6,070 nucleotides of DNA from Candidatus Nanohalarchaeota archaeon (GTDB lineage Archaea > EX4484-52 > B79-G9), in the NCBI GenBank assembly GCA_017610525.1, contig JAFCBW010000074.1:1-6070 (forward strand), in the 5' to 3' direction. A model generated the notes under the pieces. That model was not told the origin of the DNA. It was given only the letters and a program-made list of their open reading frames with translations, and did not search any database. This document shows positions 5,775 through 6,070 of this stretch, one piece after another. Every line of letters begins with the position of its first letter. Position 1 is the first letter of the stretch. Made by a program: the position numbers and the translations under genes.

Positions 5775-5897
5775 TCAAAGGTTTTCAGGGAGTTTGGGGT
5801 TGATTAAATACATGTATTTTCTGTCCTGAAGATGATTGATATAGATGTTTGTGTCGCAGTAGATTCTTTTTGGCAGGATGAAAGTTTTTGGTGTCAC
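5775..5897 (-). pseudogene. Truncated PIN-domain (VapC-like) nuclease relic
   Basis: The 40-codon frame carries ILPKRIYCDTNIYINHLQDR at residues 7-26, the first strand and helix of a PIN ribonuclease, with the first catalytic aspartate at Asp15. Intact PIN proteins have about 130 residues and three more acidic catalytic positions. Here the similarity ends after DRK and a stop follows at residue 41. No continuation is seen in the 40 bp left before the convergent gene. A box (ATAAAT, 5922-5927) lies about 27 nt before the GTG at 5897, matching the leaderless spacing seen elsewhere. It should be inactive as a nuclease. The match is short, so a fortuitous resemblance is possible. Confidence 0.5.
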
Positions 5898-6070
5898 AAT
5901 CTGTGATACCTTCAAAAAAACATTTATGAGGAGCTTTACCTTATGCTTTTAGCGAGCAAGGTGTTGCTAATCTATCAAGTATCCTTACAAGTGATAAAGC
6001 AATAGAAGTAAACATCCAAATAATGAGAGCTCTTGTTGAATAGCAGTCTTTGTAATTCTCAATAGTTCTG
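5882..6070 (+). pseudogene. ORF6N-domain protein remnant, broken and running off the window
   Basis: Read on the plus strand, this segment gives KFLVSQSVIPSKKHL, a TGA stop (5927-5929), then GALPYAFSEQGVANLSSIL followed by TSDKAIEVNIQIMRALVE and a TAG (6041-6043). The phrase LPYAF-S/T-EQGVA-LSS-L...AI.VNI.IMRA is the hallmark of ORF6N domains, found in phage- and plasmid-associated DNA-binding and antirepressor-like proteins. After the TAG, a shifted frame reads IAVFVILNSS, which fits the family's next helix (F-V-x-M-R-R-F-I-L). That suggests a frameshift near 6041. The N-terminal half is absent: upstream sequence shows no similarity and hits a TGA at 5879. It is therefore decayed at both ends within view. 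Confidence 0.75.
5922..5927 (-). promoter_or_regulatory. TATA-like box before the PIN relic
   Basis: ATAAAT on the minus strand is centred about 27 nt from the GTG at 5897, the same spacing as the leaderless genes. It lies inside the ORF6N remnant on the other strand, so it may be accidental. Confidence 0.25.

Noticed and set aside
5806..5819. Perfect 14-bp palindrome AAATACATGTATTT
   Set aside because: It lies inside the PIN relic frame, is AT-rich and isolated, and has no second copy; a chance palindrome is reasonable.
5898..6069. Minus-strand open frame entering from the right edge and ending at a TAA near 5949
   Set aside because: It is the complement of the ORF6N remnant, which has a far better family match on the plus strand.

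Overview
The window looks archaeal. Its genes are an archaeal-type topoisomerase IA with three zinc ribbons, the archaeal RecA-family paralogue RadB, and a SEC59-type CTP:polyprenol kinase. Most start codons have a TATA box about 27-30 nt upstream, which suggests leaderless mRNAs, and the tRNA gene does not encode its CCA end. A euryarchaeal or DPANN-type lineage is plausible, but the sequence alone does not place it further.

Layout: topA (94-2295, +) converges on a two-gene minus-strand operon, radB then a CPA2-family cation/proton antiporter (4104 down to 2311). An 82-bp divergent promoter region separates radB from the polyprenol kinase gene (4187-4828, +). The stretch from 4829 to 5246 carries a block of stem-loops (4843-4990) with its own plus-strand TATA box, and on the minus strand a 28-codon gene for a strikingly acidic microprotein. 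That microprotein gene has the only perfect Shine-Dalgarno sequence seen in the window. A tRNA-Ala(GGC) gene lies just upstream of it on the same strand. Next comes a short intergenic stretch with a 12-bp stem-loop, then a 78-residue helical protein of unknown function (5497-5733, +).

From 5734 to the right edge there is no intact gene. It holds a 40-codon minus-strand relic of a PIN nuclease N-terminus and, directly beside it, a plus-strand ORF6N-domain pseudogene broken by stop codons and a frameshift. Both families are common in mobile or defence regions, so the right end reads as a decayed accessory island about 450 bp from a tRNA gene.

The left two thirds is housekeeping: DNA topology, recombination/repair, ion homeostasis and lipid carrier phosphorylation. 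Candidate new biology is concentrated in 4829-5246: the acidic microprotein, a possible overlapping hydrophobic micro-ORF just upstream of it, and the structured RNA-like element. No CRISPR array, intact insertion sequence or complete new multi-gene system is visible.
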